NCBI GenBank assembly: GCA_048594885.1
Contig: JBMDXB010000013.1
Location: forward strand, 27,741 to 91,740
Length of the DNA: 64,000 nt
From: JBMDXB01 sp048594885
GTDB lineage: Bacteria > Acidobacteriota > Vicinamibacteria > Vicinamibacterales > 2-12-FULL-66-21
Reading direction: 5' to 3'
Position numbers and translations under genes: made by a program. Positions within the stretch are counted from its first letter, which is position 1, and every line of letters begins with the position of its first letter. The notes beneath the pieces are model-generated. The model was not told where the DNA came from and did no database searches. It worked only from the letters and a program-made list of their open reading frames with translations. Of the stretch, positions 41,085-50,627 are shown piece by piece.

Positions 41085-44000
41085 TTGACACGCCTCGTCC
41101 TGACGAGTGCCGCCGCCATCCTTGCCGCGGCCAGCGTACCGCTGCAGCCGCAGCCGCGCATCGTGCCAGGCGGGGCGCTCGAGCTGGCGTACCAGTCGAA
41201 CAACAAGGGCGCGGCGTGGCTCGAGCGGTTCGAGTACGCGAAGGCGGCCGGGGCGTTTCGCGAAACCTTGCGCCTGGCGCCGGCGCTCGCCATCGCACGG
41301 TTCAATCTCGCGCTGGCGCTGCATTACGACGGGCAGCCGGAAGCGGCCGAGCGCGAGGCGCGAACGGCCGCGGCGGCCATGGACACGCCGCACGCGGATT
41401 ACCTGCTCGGGCTGCTCGCGAAGGCGCAGGGACAGGCCGGTCCGGCTGCGGCGGCGTTCGCGCGCGTGCTGCAGCGCGATCCGCAGGATGCGGGCGCCGG
41501 AATCATGCTCGGCCAGATCAAACTGCAGCAGGGCGACGCGCCGGCGGCTGCGGCGCTGCTGCAAGCCGCGCTGGACGCCGAGCCGTACAACGCAACCGCC
41601 GCCTACAACCTCTCGATCGCGCTGTCGCGCGCGGGCCGCGCGGACGACAGCCGGCGGATGCTGGCGCGCTTCGAATCGCTGCGAGAGAGCGGCACGGCCA
41701 CCACGCTTGGCAACGGCTACCTCGAACAGGGCAGGTACGCGGAGGCCATCGTGTCCACCGGCGCCGAGCGTGATCTCGTCGATCGTCAGATGCCGCGCGT
41801 GCGGTTCGCGGCGGAAGATCTCCCGCGCCCGGCACGCCGTTCCGCGGCCGGCGATCCCATCGGCCAGCGGTTCGAACCGGCAACGCTCGACGCGGCGGGC
41901 CGCGGGCGGATTGCGTCGGCGCTCAGCGGCGCGGTGACGCTCCTCGACTACGACAACGACGGCCATCTGGATCTGATGGAGGCTGCGCCCGACGGCGACC
42001 GTCTGTGGCGCAATGCGAGCGGACGCTTCACGCCGGTGGCCGCCGCACGGTTCCCGCGGCGCTTTCCGGCGGGCGTCACGACCGGCGTCGTCGCCGCCGA
42101 CTACAACAACGACGGCAGGGCGGACCTGCTCCTCCTGCGGTATGGCGGTGCCGCGCTCTACCGCAACGACGGCGGCGGCCGCTTCACCGACGTCACGGCA
42201 GCCGCCGGACTCACATTCACGGCAACCGAGCTGCCGCTGGCGGGCGCCGCCGTCGATCTCGATCACGACGGCGACCTCGACATCGTGCTGCCGGGGTTCG
42301 TCAATCTCGATGGCAGCCGCTCGTCGAAGCCGCTCGTGTTTCCCGATGATTTTCCCGCGGCTCCCACACGCGTGTGGCGGAACAACGGCAACGGGACGTT
42401 CACCGATGCGACGGCGCCTTCGAAGGTGGCCGCGTGGCGCGGGGTCGCGATCGTCCCGACCGATTTCGATCTGCAGCGCGACGTCGACCTGCTGATCGCG
42501 GGCGGCGACGGCCGGCTGGCGCTCTTCCAGAACCAGCGCGACGGCTCTTTTCGGGATGCAGCCGCTGAGGCGGGCCTTCCGTCGGGAGCGCCCGTCTCCG
42601 CGGTGGCTGCGGCAGACGTGAACCGCGACGGCCGCACGGATTTCCTCGTCGGCCGCGCCGGCGGTCCCGCCGCTCTGGCACTGAGCACCGGCCGTCATCG
42701 CTTCCGCATCGACCCGCTCGCCGGTATGACGGCCGTCATGGCGGCGCAGCTCCTCGACTACGACAATGACGGCCTCGTGGACGTGATGGCGTGGACGCGC
42801 GATGGGGCACGGCTCCTGAGGTCTCTGGGCGACGCATGGCAGGAGATGCCGGGCGAGACGCTCGCGGCCGCGACCCGCGGGGTGGAGCTGCCGGCGCCGG
42901 CGTCGGGCCGCGCCGTTGCCGTGGGCGATCTCGACGGCGACGGCGATCACGACCTCGTGGTGCAGACGCGTGACGGCACACGGATTCTGCGGAACGAGGG
43001 CGGCCACGGCCGCGGCGCGCTCGCCGTGCGGCTTGCGGCACGCGTCAGCAACCGCAGCGCCGCCGGCAGCAAGGTCGAGATGCGCGCCGGCAGCCTGCTG
43101 CAGCGGCGCGAAACCTCGCTGGCCACGCCGCCCGCCGCGCCGCTCGACGTCCTGTTCGGTCTCGGTGGCCGGCGCACGGCCGATGCCGTGCGCGTGTTGT
43201 GGCCCGCCGGCATAGTGCAGGCGGAGCTCGATCCGGCGGCCGGCCGGCCTCTGGTCGTCACCGAGTTGAATCGGAAGCCGTCGTCGTGTCCGTACCTGTT
43301 CACCTGGAACGGCAGCCGATTCGAGTTCGTGACGGATTTTCTCGGCGGCGGGGAGTTCGGCTACTGGGCCGCGCCCGGCGCACGCAACCAGCCCGATCCG
43401 GACGAGTACGTCCGCATTCCCCCGGGCGCGCTGCAGGCGCGGAATGGCCGATACGAGCTTCGCGTCACCAACGAACTGGAAGAGGTCGTGTACCTGGATC
43501 ACCTCCATCTCGTGGCCGTCGCGCATCCTAACGGAACCGAGGTCTACCCGAACGAAGGTCTCGTCTCGCCGCCGTTCCCCCGGGCGACACTGCACGTGGT
43601 CACGAACCGCAGATCGCCGGCCGCCGTGGTGGACGATCACGGGCACGATCTGCGCGAGCGAACGCTCGCGATCGATCGCCGGTATGCGGACGACTTCGCG
43701 GTGACGACGATTCGCGGCTACGCCGAGCCGCACGGCGTGACGATCCGGGTAGACGAGGCGGCGGACGTGCTGCTGCTGACTGGCTGGACCGACTACGCGT
43801 TTTCGAGCGACAACGTCGCCGCGTCGCAGCGCGGGCTGCAGCTCTCGCCGCCGGCGCTGCACGTACGCGACGCGCGGCATGGGTGGCGGACGGTCGTCCC
43901 GGAGATCGGCATCCCGGCCGGCCGTCCGCAGACCGTCGTCGTGGATCTCCGCCGGCCCGAGTTGCGTGGGCATCGCGAGTTCCGCATCGCCACCAACATG

Positions 44001-44570
44001 CGCGTGTATTGGGATCGCATCGCGATGGCCGACGTGGCCGGCGCGAGTGCGCCGCAGACCGTGCGGCTGGATCCTGCCGCGGCGAACCTGACCTGGCGAG
44101 GGTTCTCGGGCGAGGCGAGCACCGACGGACGCGAGCCGTTCGCCTATGACTACACGCGCGTCTCGCTGGTCTCGCCGTGGAAGACCATGGTGGGCCGATA
44201 CACGCCGGAAGGCGACGTGCGGCCGCTCGTCGCATCAGTCGACGATCGTTTCGTCGTCGCACGCCCGGGCGATGAGATCGCGATCGATTTCGACGCCGCG
44301 ACGCTGCCGGCGCTGTCCGCCGGCTCGACCCGCACGTTTCTGTTGTACGCGGACGGCTTCAGCAAGGAGATGGATCTGAACTCGGCCAGCCCGGATCGCG
44401 TCGAGCCGCTGCCGTTCCATGGCATGCAGGCGTATCCGCCCGCCGGAGGCATCAACCTGGCCACGCGCATGTCGAGCGCCGCCGGCCGCGGGCGGGTCGT
44501 GGCGGCTCCCGTGCCGTCACTCGATGTTCTTCTGCTGCTGTCGCGTCAACGGCCGCGCCTGCCCATGTGA
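41085..44570 (+). CDS. TPR/CRTAC1 propeller protein with a large C-terminal extension
   Basis: About 1161 residues from TTG 41085, which has AAGGG eight bases upstream and opens a signal peptide (TRLVLTSAAAILAAAS); a GTG at 41013 is the alternative. Residues about 40-205 are TPR-like (FRETLRLAPALAIARFNLA). A propeller (about 255-690) with DYDNDGH, DYNNDGR, DLDHDGD, DVNRDGR and DLDGDGD loops follows, then an ASPIC/UnbV-like segment (NRSAAGSKVEM to VRVLWPAG). From about residue 727 a roughly 430-residue extension starts CPYLFTWNGSRFEFVTDFLG; I do not recognise its fold. Heads the second CRTAC1-cytochrome-CRTAC1 run and is divergent from the two-component genes. Confidence 0.83.
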   Translation: MTRLVLTSAAAILAAASVPLQPQPRIVPGGALELAYQSNNKGAAWLERFEYAKAAGAFRETLRLAPALAIARFNLALALHYDGQPEAAEREARTAAAAMDTPHADYLLGLLAKAQGQAGPAAAAFARVLQRDPQDAGAGIMLGQIKLQQGDAPAAAALLQAALDAEPYNATAAYNLSIALSRAGRADDSRRMLARFESLRESGTATTLGNGYLEQGRYAEAIVSTGAERDLVDRQMPRVRFAAEDLPRPARRSAAGDPIGQRFEPATLDAAGRGRIASALSGAVTLLDYDNDGHLDLMEAAPDGDRLWRNASGRFTPVAAARFPRRFPAGVTTGVVAADYNNDGRADLLLLRYGGAALYRNDGGGRFTDVTAAAGLTFTATELPLAGAAVDLDHDGDLDIVLPGFVNLDGSRSSKPLVFPDDFPAAPTRVWRNNGNGTFTDATAPSKVAAWRGVAIVPTDFDLQRDVDLLIAGGDGRLALFQNQRDGSFRDAAAEAGLPSGAPVSAVAAADVNRDGRTDFLVGRAGGPAALALSTGRHRFRIDPLAGMTAVMAAQLLDYDNDGLVDVMAWTRDGARLLRSLGDAWQEMPGETLAAATRGVELPAPASGRAVAVGDLDGDGDHDLVVQTRDGTRILRNEGGHGRGALAVRLAARVSNRSAAGSKVEMRAGSLLQRRETSLATPPAAPLDVLFGLGGRRTADAVRVLWPAGIVQAELDPAAGRPLVVTELNRKPSSCPYLFTWNGSRFEFVTDFLGGGEFGYWAAPGARNQPDPDEYVRIPPGALQARNGRYELRVTNELEEVVYLDHLHLVAVAHPNGTEVYPNEGLVSPPFPRATLHVVTNRRSPAAVVDDHGHDLRERTLAIDRRYADDFAVTTIRGYAEPHGVTIRVDEAADVLLLTGWTDYAFSSDNVAASQRGLQLSPPALHVRDARHGWRTVVPEIGIPAGRPQTVVVDLRRPELRGHREFRIATNMRVYWDRIAMADVAGASAPQTVRLDPAAANLTWRGFSGEASTDGREPFAYDYTRVSLVSPWKTMVGRYTPEGDVRPLVASVDDRFVVARPGDEIAIDFDAATLPALSAGSTRTFLLYADGFSKEMDLNSASPDRVEPLPFHGMQAYPPAGGINLATRMSSAAGRGRVVAAPVPSLDVLLLLSRQRPRLPM

Positions 44571-44610
44571 GTCCTGTGCGGACTATCGGTCCGAAGTAAA
44601 GGAGTTGGTT

Positions 44611-46737
44611 GTGCGCAGTAACAACAACGGCGTCCGCGTTCGCACCGGGTGGACGACCTGGATTTCAAGGCTCTCCGGCGCGGCGCTGCTCTTCCTCACC
44701 GTCACCGGGCTCGCCGTGACGTTCGGTCCCTTCCACACGCTCGTGCAGTGGGGGCTGTTGACGCACACCGTGGCCGGCGTGCTGCTCCTCGTGCCGCTCG
44801 CTTGGTACGTCGCGCGGCACTGGCTCGATTACCGCGCGTACCAGATGTCGTCGGTCGTGCTGCTCGGGTACGTCTCAGCCGCCGGCCTGATCGTGTGCCT
44901 CGTCTCTGGAATCGTCGTCACGTGGCAGGGGCTGCTCGGCCTCCGCATGTCGTGGGCGTGGCGCCAGGTGCACCTGATCTCGACGTTCGTGGCGGTCGGC
45001 GCGGCCGCCCCGCACATCATCCAGCTCCTGCTGCGCGTATTCCGCGTCATGCCCGCCGCCTCGCGCTACGTGATCGCGTCGTCGGCGCTCGGCGCCGCCG
45101 GGTTGGTGGTCGTCGCGCTCCTCCCGCTCGCCTACCCGGATCCGCAGTATGTCAACGAGTTCCCGGCGGACTACAGCTATGCGTTCGGCAAGGATCGACC
45201 GTTCGCGCCGAGCCTCGCGCGGACGACCACCAACGGCGCGTTCGACGCGCGCACACTCGCGGGCTCGCGGACCTGCGGAACCAGCAACTGCCACAGCGAA
45301 ATCGTCAACGAGTGGCTGCCGAGCGCGCACCGCTACGCCGCGATGGATCCGCTGTTCCAGTTCATCCAGACGACGATGGCCAAGCAGAACGGGCCGGAGT
45401 CGACGCGGTACTGCGGCGGCTGCCACGATCCGATTTCGCTCTTCTCCGGGACGAAGAACATCTTCGCGAAGGACCTCACCGGTCTCCACGGCTACCAGGA
45501 AGGCGTGTCGTGTCTCGCGTGCCACTCGATCAAGGAAACGGACATCAAAGGGAACGCAGCGTACACGATCGGGCAGCCGTCCGAGTACCTGTGGCAATGG
45601 GAATCGCAGGGCGCCGGGCGGCTCGCGCGCGACTTCCTGATTCGGACCTATCCCGACGAGCACAACAAACTGAGCAAGCGCGCGTTCAAAGCGCCAGAGT
45701 ACTGCGCCGCGTGCCACAAGCAGTTCATCGACTCCGAGGTCAACAAGGTTGGCTGGGTGCAGCTGCAGAACCAGTACGACAACTGGGCGAACAGCCACTG
45801 GAACTCCAAGGGTGATCCGAAGAAGACCGTGGAGTGCCGCGAGTGTCACATGCCGCTGGTGGACTCGAGAGACCCAGCCGCGGGCGACATCGCGGACTAC
45901 AACCGCAGGGCGACCGATCGCAAGCATCGCAGCCATAGGTTCCTGGCGGCGAATCAGCTCATCCCGGCGCTCCTCAAGCTGGAGGGATGGGAACAACACA
46001 CGCGCCTGACCGAACAGTGGCTCCAGGGGAAAGTGCGAATTCCGGAGATCGAGGAGAAGTGGGCGCAGGGCGCCGTCGTCAAGGTCGCGCTCGACGTCGG
46101 CGTGACGAAGCGGGCCGGAGTGCTGCCGATCCGCGTCGTGCTGACCTCGAACAAGGTCGGACACGACTACCCGACGGGTCCGCTCGACATGATCCAGAGC
46201 TGGGTCGAGCTGCACGTCGTCGACGAAGAGGGGCGCAAGGTGTTTTCCTCGGGCACGCGCGACGAACGCAATTTCATCGCGCCGGGGTCGTTTCTCTTCA
46301 AGGCGGAGCCGGTCGATCAGCACGGTAATCTGATCGATCGTCACAATCTGTGGGAGATGGTCGGCGTCCGCTTCCGCCGGTCGTTGTTCCCCGGCTACTC
46401 CGACACCGTCGAGTACAACGTCGACTGCGGCAGCGTGTTCTCGCCGATGCCGGCTCACGGCGACGGGACGCGCGCACCAGCCGCGCCGGCCAGAGGCGAC
46501 GGCAGCCAGCAGTTCGACGTGCCGCGCCCCGCGCGCGCGGGCCGGTACATGGTGACGGCGATCCTGCAGTATCGGAAAGTGGATCAGTTCCTGACCAATT
46601 ACCTGCTCGGCGAGAACTCCGGCATCACCGCGCCGGTCATCGAGATCAGCCGGGCGACGGCGGTCTTCGAAGTGCCTCCGGCGCCCGCCGGAAAGCCCGG
46701 CGCGGCGGCGCCGATCCGGATCGTGGCCGCAGAATGA
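44611..46737 (+). CDS. membrane penta-heme cytochrome with cytochrome b-like N-terminus
   Basis: 708 residues from GTG 44611, preceded by AAAGGAG. Four or five N-terminal helices (about 15-190) carry histidines in LLTHTVAG, YVARHWLDYR and VGAAAPHIIQ, like a diheme b-type domain. The soluble part has heme c sites at residues 222 (CGTSNCH, a CX4CH), 268 (CGGCH), 301 (CLACH), 365 (CAACH) and 409 (CRECH), then a beta-rich region to the end. Heme spacing is nearly identical to the cytochrome at 6864, which has CX2CH at the first site and a TPR tail that this one lacks. Stop overlaps the next gene by ATGA. It probably moves electrons between the membrane quinone pool and a periplasmic partner; that is inferred. 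Confidence 0.88.
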   Translation: MRSNNNGVRVRTGWTTWISRLSGAALLFLTVTGLAVTFGPFHTLVQWGLLTHTVAGVLLLVPLAWYVARHWLDYRAYQMSSVVLLGYVSAAGLIVCLVSGIVVTWQGLLGLRMSWAWRQVHLISTFVAVGAAAPHIIQLLLRVFRVMPAASRYVIASSALGAAGLVVVALLPLAYPDPQYVNEFPADYSYAFGKDRPFAPSLARTTTNGAFDARTLAGSRTCGTSNCHSEIVNEWLPSAHRYAAMDPLFQFIQTTMAKQNGPESTRYCGGCHDPISLFSGTKNIFAKDLTGLHGYQEGVSCLACHSIKETDIKGNAAYTIGQPSEYLWQWESQGAGRLARDFLIRTYPDEHNKLSKRAFKAPEYCAACHKQFIDSEVNKVGWVQLQNQYDNWANSHWNSKGDPKKTVECRECHMPLVDSRDPAAGDIADYNRRATDRKHRSHRFLAANQLIPALLKLEGWEQHTRLTEQWLQGKVRIPEIEEKWAQGAVVKVALDVGVTKRAGVLPIRVVLTSNKVGHDYPTGPLDMIQSWVELHVVDEEGRKVFSSGTRDERNFIAPGSFLFKAEPVDQHGNLIDRHNLWEMVGVRFRRSLFPGYSDTVEYNVDCGSVFSPMPAHGDGTRAPAAPARGDGSQQFDVPRPARAGRYMVTAILQYRKVDQFLTNYLLGENSGITAPVIEISRATAVFEVPPAPAGKPGAAAPIRIVAAE

Positions 46738-49286
46738 GCGATGACAATCGTCCACGCCGTCTGAGCCGCCGCCAGCGACGCGTCGCCCTCACCGCCGTGC
46801 TGCTGCTGGGCGCGTTCGCCATCGGCGCGGTGGTGCTGGTGCGCGCCTACCGGCAGAATCAACCCGCGCAGTACCGTCCGGGCGAAGCCAATGCCGACAT
46901 CACGGCGTCACTTGCGCGGGACCTGCCGCCTGACGCCGCGCGGCCGGTATTCGCAGACGTGACCTCCGAGGCGGGTCTCGGCGGCTTCACCACCTTTGCG
47001 GGCGCGCGCACGTCGCAGCTTCCTGAAGACATGGGTCCGGGCGTCGCGTGGGGCGACTACGACAACGACGGTGACGACGACGTGTTTCTGGTCAGCGCCG
47101 GCGGGCCGCTCGGCGCGAAGGCGGAACAGTTGGCGCCGAGCGCGCTATTCGAGAACCTGGGCGGCGGACGCTTCCAGCGAGCCGCCGGCTTTCCGGAGCC
47201 ACGTATCATCGGCATGGCCGCGGCGTGGGGCGACTACGACGGGGATGGCTGGATCGACCTCGCCGTCAGTGGATACAACGCGCTGCTGCTGTTCCGGAAC
47301 GACCGCGGCCGGTTCTCGCTCGATCGGCAGTTCGTCAGCCGGCCCGGATTCTGGTCGGGTCTCGCGTGGGGCGACTACGACAACGATCGCCGGCTGGATT
47401 TGTACGTCTGCGGATACGTGCAGTACCTCGAGACGGGCTCGGCGCACGCTGCCGTCACGCAACAGTACGGCAGATCGGTTCCCTTCACGCTCAACCCCGC
47501 GTCGTACGAGCCGCAGGCGAACCTGTTGTTCCGCAACACCGGACGCGGCACGTTCGTCGAGACGGCGGCGCGGCTCGGCGTCGCCAACCCGGAAGGCCGC
47601 AGCCTGAGCGCGCTCTGGCACGACTTCGACGACGACGGGTGGCTGGACCTCTACGTTGCCAACGACATCTCCGACAACGTGCTGTATCGAAACGCCAACG
47701 GCCGATTCAAAGACATCAGCCATCCGGCGTGGGTTGCGGACTACCGCGGCGCGATGGGACTGGCGGCCGGCGACTGGAACCGCGACGGCGACGACGACCT
47801 GTTCATCACCCACTGGATCGCGCAGGAGAACGCGCTCTACGACTCGCATGCGAAACAGTCGGGAGCGTTGCGCTTCGCGGATGCCGCCGACGCCGTCGGC
47901 CTCGGTCAGGTGGCGCTGCCGATGGTCGGATGGGGCACGGAGTTCCTCGATTTCGACAGCGACGGGTGGCTCGATCTCGTCGTCGCCAACGGCAGCACGT
48001 TCGAGACGGAGACTGCGCCAAAGACGCTGGTGCCGCAGCGGCCGTTCCTCTTCTGGAACCGCCGCGGCGAGCACTTTTACGACGTCGCGCCGCTCGCGGC
48101 GCCGCTCTCGAAGGCTCACGTCGCGCGAGGCCTCGGCGTATCGGACTTCGACGGGGACGGAGACCTCGACGTACTGATCGCGCGCAACGGAGGCGGTGTG
48201 CAACTGCTGCGCAACGACACCGCCGCGGGGCAGTGGCTGCAGATCGTGCTGCGCTCTCGCGCGTCCGCCGATGCGCCGACTGTCGTCGCGCGTGGCGCCG
48301 CCGCCGTGGCGCAGGCAGGTTCGGTCCAGATCCGGCGCAGCGTCACGAGCGCATCGTACCTATCGCAGAGCACGAGCACGCTGCACTTCGGGCTCGGAGC
48401 CGCAGCCCAGGTGGACAAGGTCACGGTGCGCTGGCGCGCGGGAGTCGTGACGGAGCACGGCCCGCTCGCCGCGGGCCGACGGTGGGAGATCACCGAGGGA
48501 GATCCGATTCCGCGGGAAATCCCACGTGCAGCCGGTACGCCGACGAGCGCGGGCGCCGCGCCCGCGTCCGACCGCGACCGCATCGTGGCGTTCTGGGACC
48601 GGCATCGAGCGGCGATGCACGCGCTGAAGTCGGAGAACGACCCGGCGAAGGCAGCGGGCCTGTTCGAGCAGGCACTGGCGATCGATCCGGCGCACGAAGA
48701 CGCGCGGTTCTACCTGGCGACGGCGCTCGCGGCACAGGGAAACACGGACGGGGCGCTGCGCCATTACGAGCAGATGAACCGCACGAATGCGCGGAGCCAC
48801 CGCAGCCTGACCGGCTGGGCCCGGCTGCGCGCGCTGACCAGCCGCGGGCCGGCCGACCTCGCGGCTGCGGAGGACGCGCTGAACCGGGCGCACGATCTGA
48901 ATCCGGAGGAAACCGGCGCGCTCGTGATGCTGGGCGAGATCGCGCTGATGCGCGGGCAGCACGCGGTGGCGGAGCGGCGGCTCAAAGCCGTGGCGCAGGC
49001 GAACGCGCGCGCCGCTGGGGCCTTCTTCCTCCTCGGCTACATCCGCTGGAAGGCCGGCGATGCGGAGCACGCTCGCGAGTATCTCGAACAGGCGCGAACG
49101 GCGCTTGGGCCGGAGTGGAAGCCAGCCGGATCGACGGCTGAAGGCGACGTCGCCCGCAGCGTCGCGCACGCCGCGACCCTGCTCTCGCGTTTCTGGGACC
49201 AGTGGGACGGCGTCGCCAGGGCGCCATCGTCCTATTCGCGTCTCGACGCCTACCTGCGCCGACCGGCGCGTTCGGGGTCACAATAG
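46734..49286 (+). CDS. membrane-anchored CRTAC1 propeller protein with C-terminal TPRs
   Basis: 850 residues from the ATG overlapping the cytochrome stop. A basic N-terminus (RPRRLSRRQRR) and one hydrophobic helix (about 18-38) form an uncleaved anchor with the rest outside the cytoplasm. The propeller (about 66-530) has DYDNDGD, DYDGDGW, DYDNDRR, DFDDDGW, DWNRDGD, DFDSDGW and DFDGDGD loops. An ASPIC/UnbV-like end (LHFGLGAAAQVDKVTVRW) follows, then TPRs (about 612-800). In the other cluster the TPRs are on the cytochrome instead: the TPR module has moved between the coupled partners, which supports a shared complex. Confidence 0.88.
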   Translation: MSDDNRPRRLSRRQRRVALTAVLLLGAFAIGAVVLVRAYRQNQPAQYRPGEANADITASLARDLPPDAARPVFADVTSEAGLGGFTTFAGARTSQLPEDMGPGVAWGDYDNDGDDDVFLVSAGGPLGAKAEQLAPSALFENLGGGRFQRAAGFPEPRIIGMAAAWGDYDGDGWIDLAVSGYNALLLFRNDRGRFSLDRQFVSRPGFWSGLAWGDYDNDRRLDLYVCGYVQYLETGSAHAAVTQQYGRSVPFTLNPASYEPQANLLFRNTGRGTFVETAARLGVANPEGRSLSALWHDFDDDGWLDLYVANDISDNVLYRNANGRFKDISHPAWVADYRGAMGLAAGDWNRDGDDDLFITHWIAQENALYDSHAKQSGALRFADAADAVGLGQVALPMVGWGTEFLDFDSDGWLDLVVANGSTFETETAPKTLVPQRPFLFWNRRGEHFYDVAPLAAPLSKAHVARGLGVSDFDGDGDLDVLIARNGGGVQLLRNDTAAGQWLQIVLRSRASADAPTVVARGAAAVAQAGSVQIRRSVTSASYLSQSTSTLHFGLGAAAQVDKVTVRWRAGVVTEHGPLAAGRRWEITEGDPIPREIPRAAGTPTSAGAAPASDRDRIVAFWDRHRAAMHALKSENDPAKAAGLFEQALAIDPAHEDARFYLATALAAQGNTDGALRHYEQMNRTNARSHRSLTGWARLRALTSRGPADLAAAEDALNRAHDLNPEETGALVMLGEIALMRGQHAVAERRLKAVAQANARAAGAFFLLGYIRWKAGDAEHAREYLEQARTALGPEWKPAGSTAEGDVARSVAHAATLLSRFWDQWDGVARAPSSYSRLDAYLRRPARSGSQ

Positions 49287-49293
49287 CGTTCCG

Positions 49294-50547
49294 ATGAACG
49301 CGCTCCTCGCGGCCGGCTGTCTCGCGGTAGCCGGCCTGACTGTCATTCCTTCGAAAGAAGTCGTGCTCCTGTTTCACGACGGCGGCCATTTGCTGGCCGT
49401 GCGCCGATCAATCGACCGCGGCGAGGAGCGCTTCAAGCCGGCGGTCGCTGCGCTCGAGGAGGATGCGAAGCGTGCTCTGGCGATGTCGCCGGTGTCGGTG
49501 ATGGACAAGACCGTCACGCCGCCGAGCGGCGACAAGCACGACTACATGAGCCAGGCGCCGTACTGGTGGCCCGATCCGTCGAAGCCTCACGGCACGCCGT
49601 ACATCCGCCGCGACGGCGAGCGCAATCCGGAGATCCAGCGCATCAGCGATCACGACAATCTCGGGCGGCTGACGTCCGCCGTGTCGACGCTGGGCCTGGC
49701 GCACTTCCTCACCGGCCGCGACGAATACGCGGCGCGCGCCGCGCGGCTGCTGCGCGCGTGGTTCATCGATCCGGCGACGCGCATGACTCCGCATTTGAAA
49801 TTCGGACAAGGTATTCCGGGAATCACGGAGGGCCGCGGCATCGGGATCATCGAGACGCGCAACCTTCCGGCGATGCTCGATGGCGTGCAGCTGCTCAGGC
49901 TTGCGAGCTCGCGCGCCTGGACGGACGGCGACGAGGCGGCGCTCCAGTCCTGGATGCGCGCGTATCTCTCCTGGCTGCTCGAGAGTCCGCACGGCAAGGA
50001 TGAATCGCGCAACGGCAACAATCACGAGACGTGGTACGACGTCCAGGTCGCCGCGCTCGCGCTCTACACGCACCAGCCGGATATCGTGCGGCGCACGCTC
50101 GAGGGCGCGAAGCAGCGCATCGCGCGGCAGATCGAGCCGGACGGCGGGCAGCCGCGCGAACTGGAGCGCACGCGCTCGTTCGACTACAGCGTCATGAACC
50201 TGACCGGCTTCTTCGACCTGGCGACGCTCGGCGAGCGTACCTCGGCGCATCTGTGGGAGTACCGATCGCCGGACGGCCGCAGCATCAGGCAGGCGCTCGA
50301 CTTCCTGATCCCGTACGCCGCAGGCGAGCGCGCGTGGCCGCACAAGCAGATTACGTCGTTCCGGCCTGCGAGCCTGACGCCGCTGCTGCGCCGCGCCGTG
50401 GTGGCGTGGAAAGAGCCAAAGTACGCCGCGCTCGCAGAACGGCTCGGTGGCGCAGGCTATCGAGTCGATCTGGCCGTTCCCGGGCTCCCTTCGGAGATCT
50501 CGCCTTCAACGGGAGCACGGGAGAAGGGGGAGCCACTTTTCTTTTGA
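49294..50547 (+). CDS. alginate-lyase-family polysaccharide lyase
   Basis: 417 residues from ATG 49294, seven bases after the CRTAC1 stop. The helical alpha/alpha-toroid lyase fold of the Pfam Alginate_lyase group (PL5/PL38-like) is indicated by APYWWPDP, GNNHETWYDVQ with N243/H244, and PRELERTRSFDYS with R292/R294 and Y298. These match the Asn-His and Arg-Tyr catalytic sets of the family, which cleave uronate linkages by beta-elimination. The N-terminus is a weak signal (ALLAAGCLAVAGLTV). A sulfatase gene follows 80 bases later, suggesting attack on a sulfated, uronate-containing glycan. Actual substrate (alginate, glucuronan, other) is not determined. Confidence 0.85.
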   Translation: MNALLAAGCLAVAGLTVIPSKEVVLLFHDGGHLLAVRRSIDRGEERFKPAVAALEEDAKRALAMSPVSVMDKTVTPPSGDKHDYMSQAPYWWPDPSKPHGTPYIRRDGERNPEIQRISDHDNLGRLTSAVSTLGLAHFLTGRDEYAARAARLLRAWFIDPATRMTPHLKFGQGIPGITEGRGIGIIETRNLPAMLDGVQLLRLASSRAWTDGDEAALQSWMRAYLSWLLESPHGKDESRNGNNHETWYDVQVAALALYTHQPDIVRRTLEGAKQRIARQIEPDGGQPRELERTRSFDYSVMNLTGFFDLATLGERTSAHLWEYRSPDGRSIRQALDFLIPYAAGERAWPHKQITSFRPASLTPLLRRAVVAWKEPKYAALAERLGGAGYRVDLAVPGLPSEISPSTGAREKGEPLFF

Positions 50548-50627
50548 GAAGAGAAGATAGCTCCCGTCCTCCCCTCTTCCTGTTGTCCGGTCGGGCGGAG
50601 TCGAACGCGATCGGCTACCATCGCCCC

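Noticed and set aside
40527..43973. 1148-codon minus-strand frame opposite the TPR/CRTAC1 gene
   Set aside because: Rich in Arg/Ala/His with no domain pattern; overlaps two real genes on either strand.
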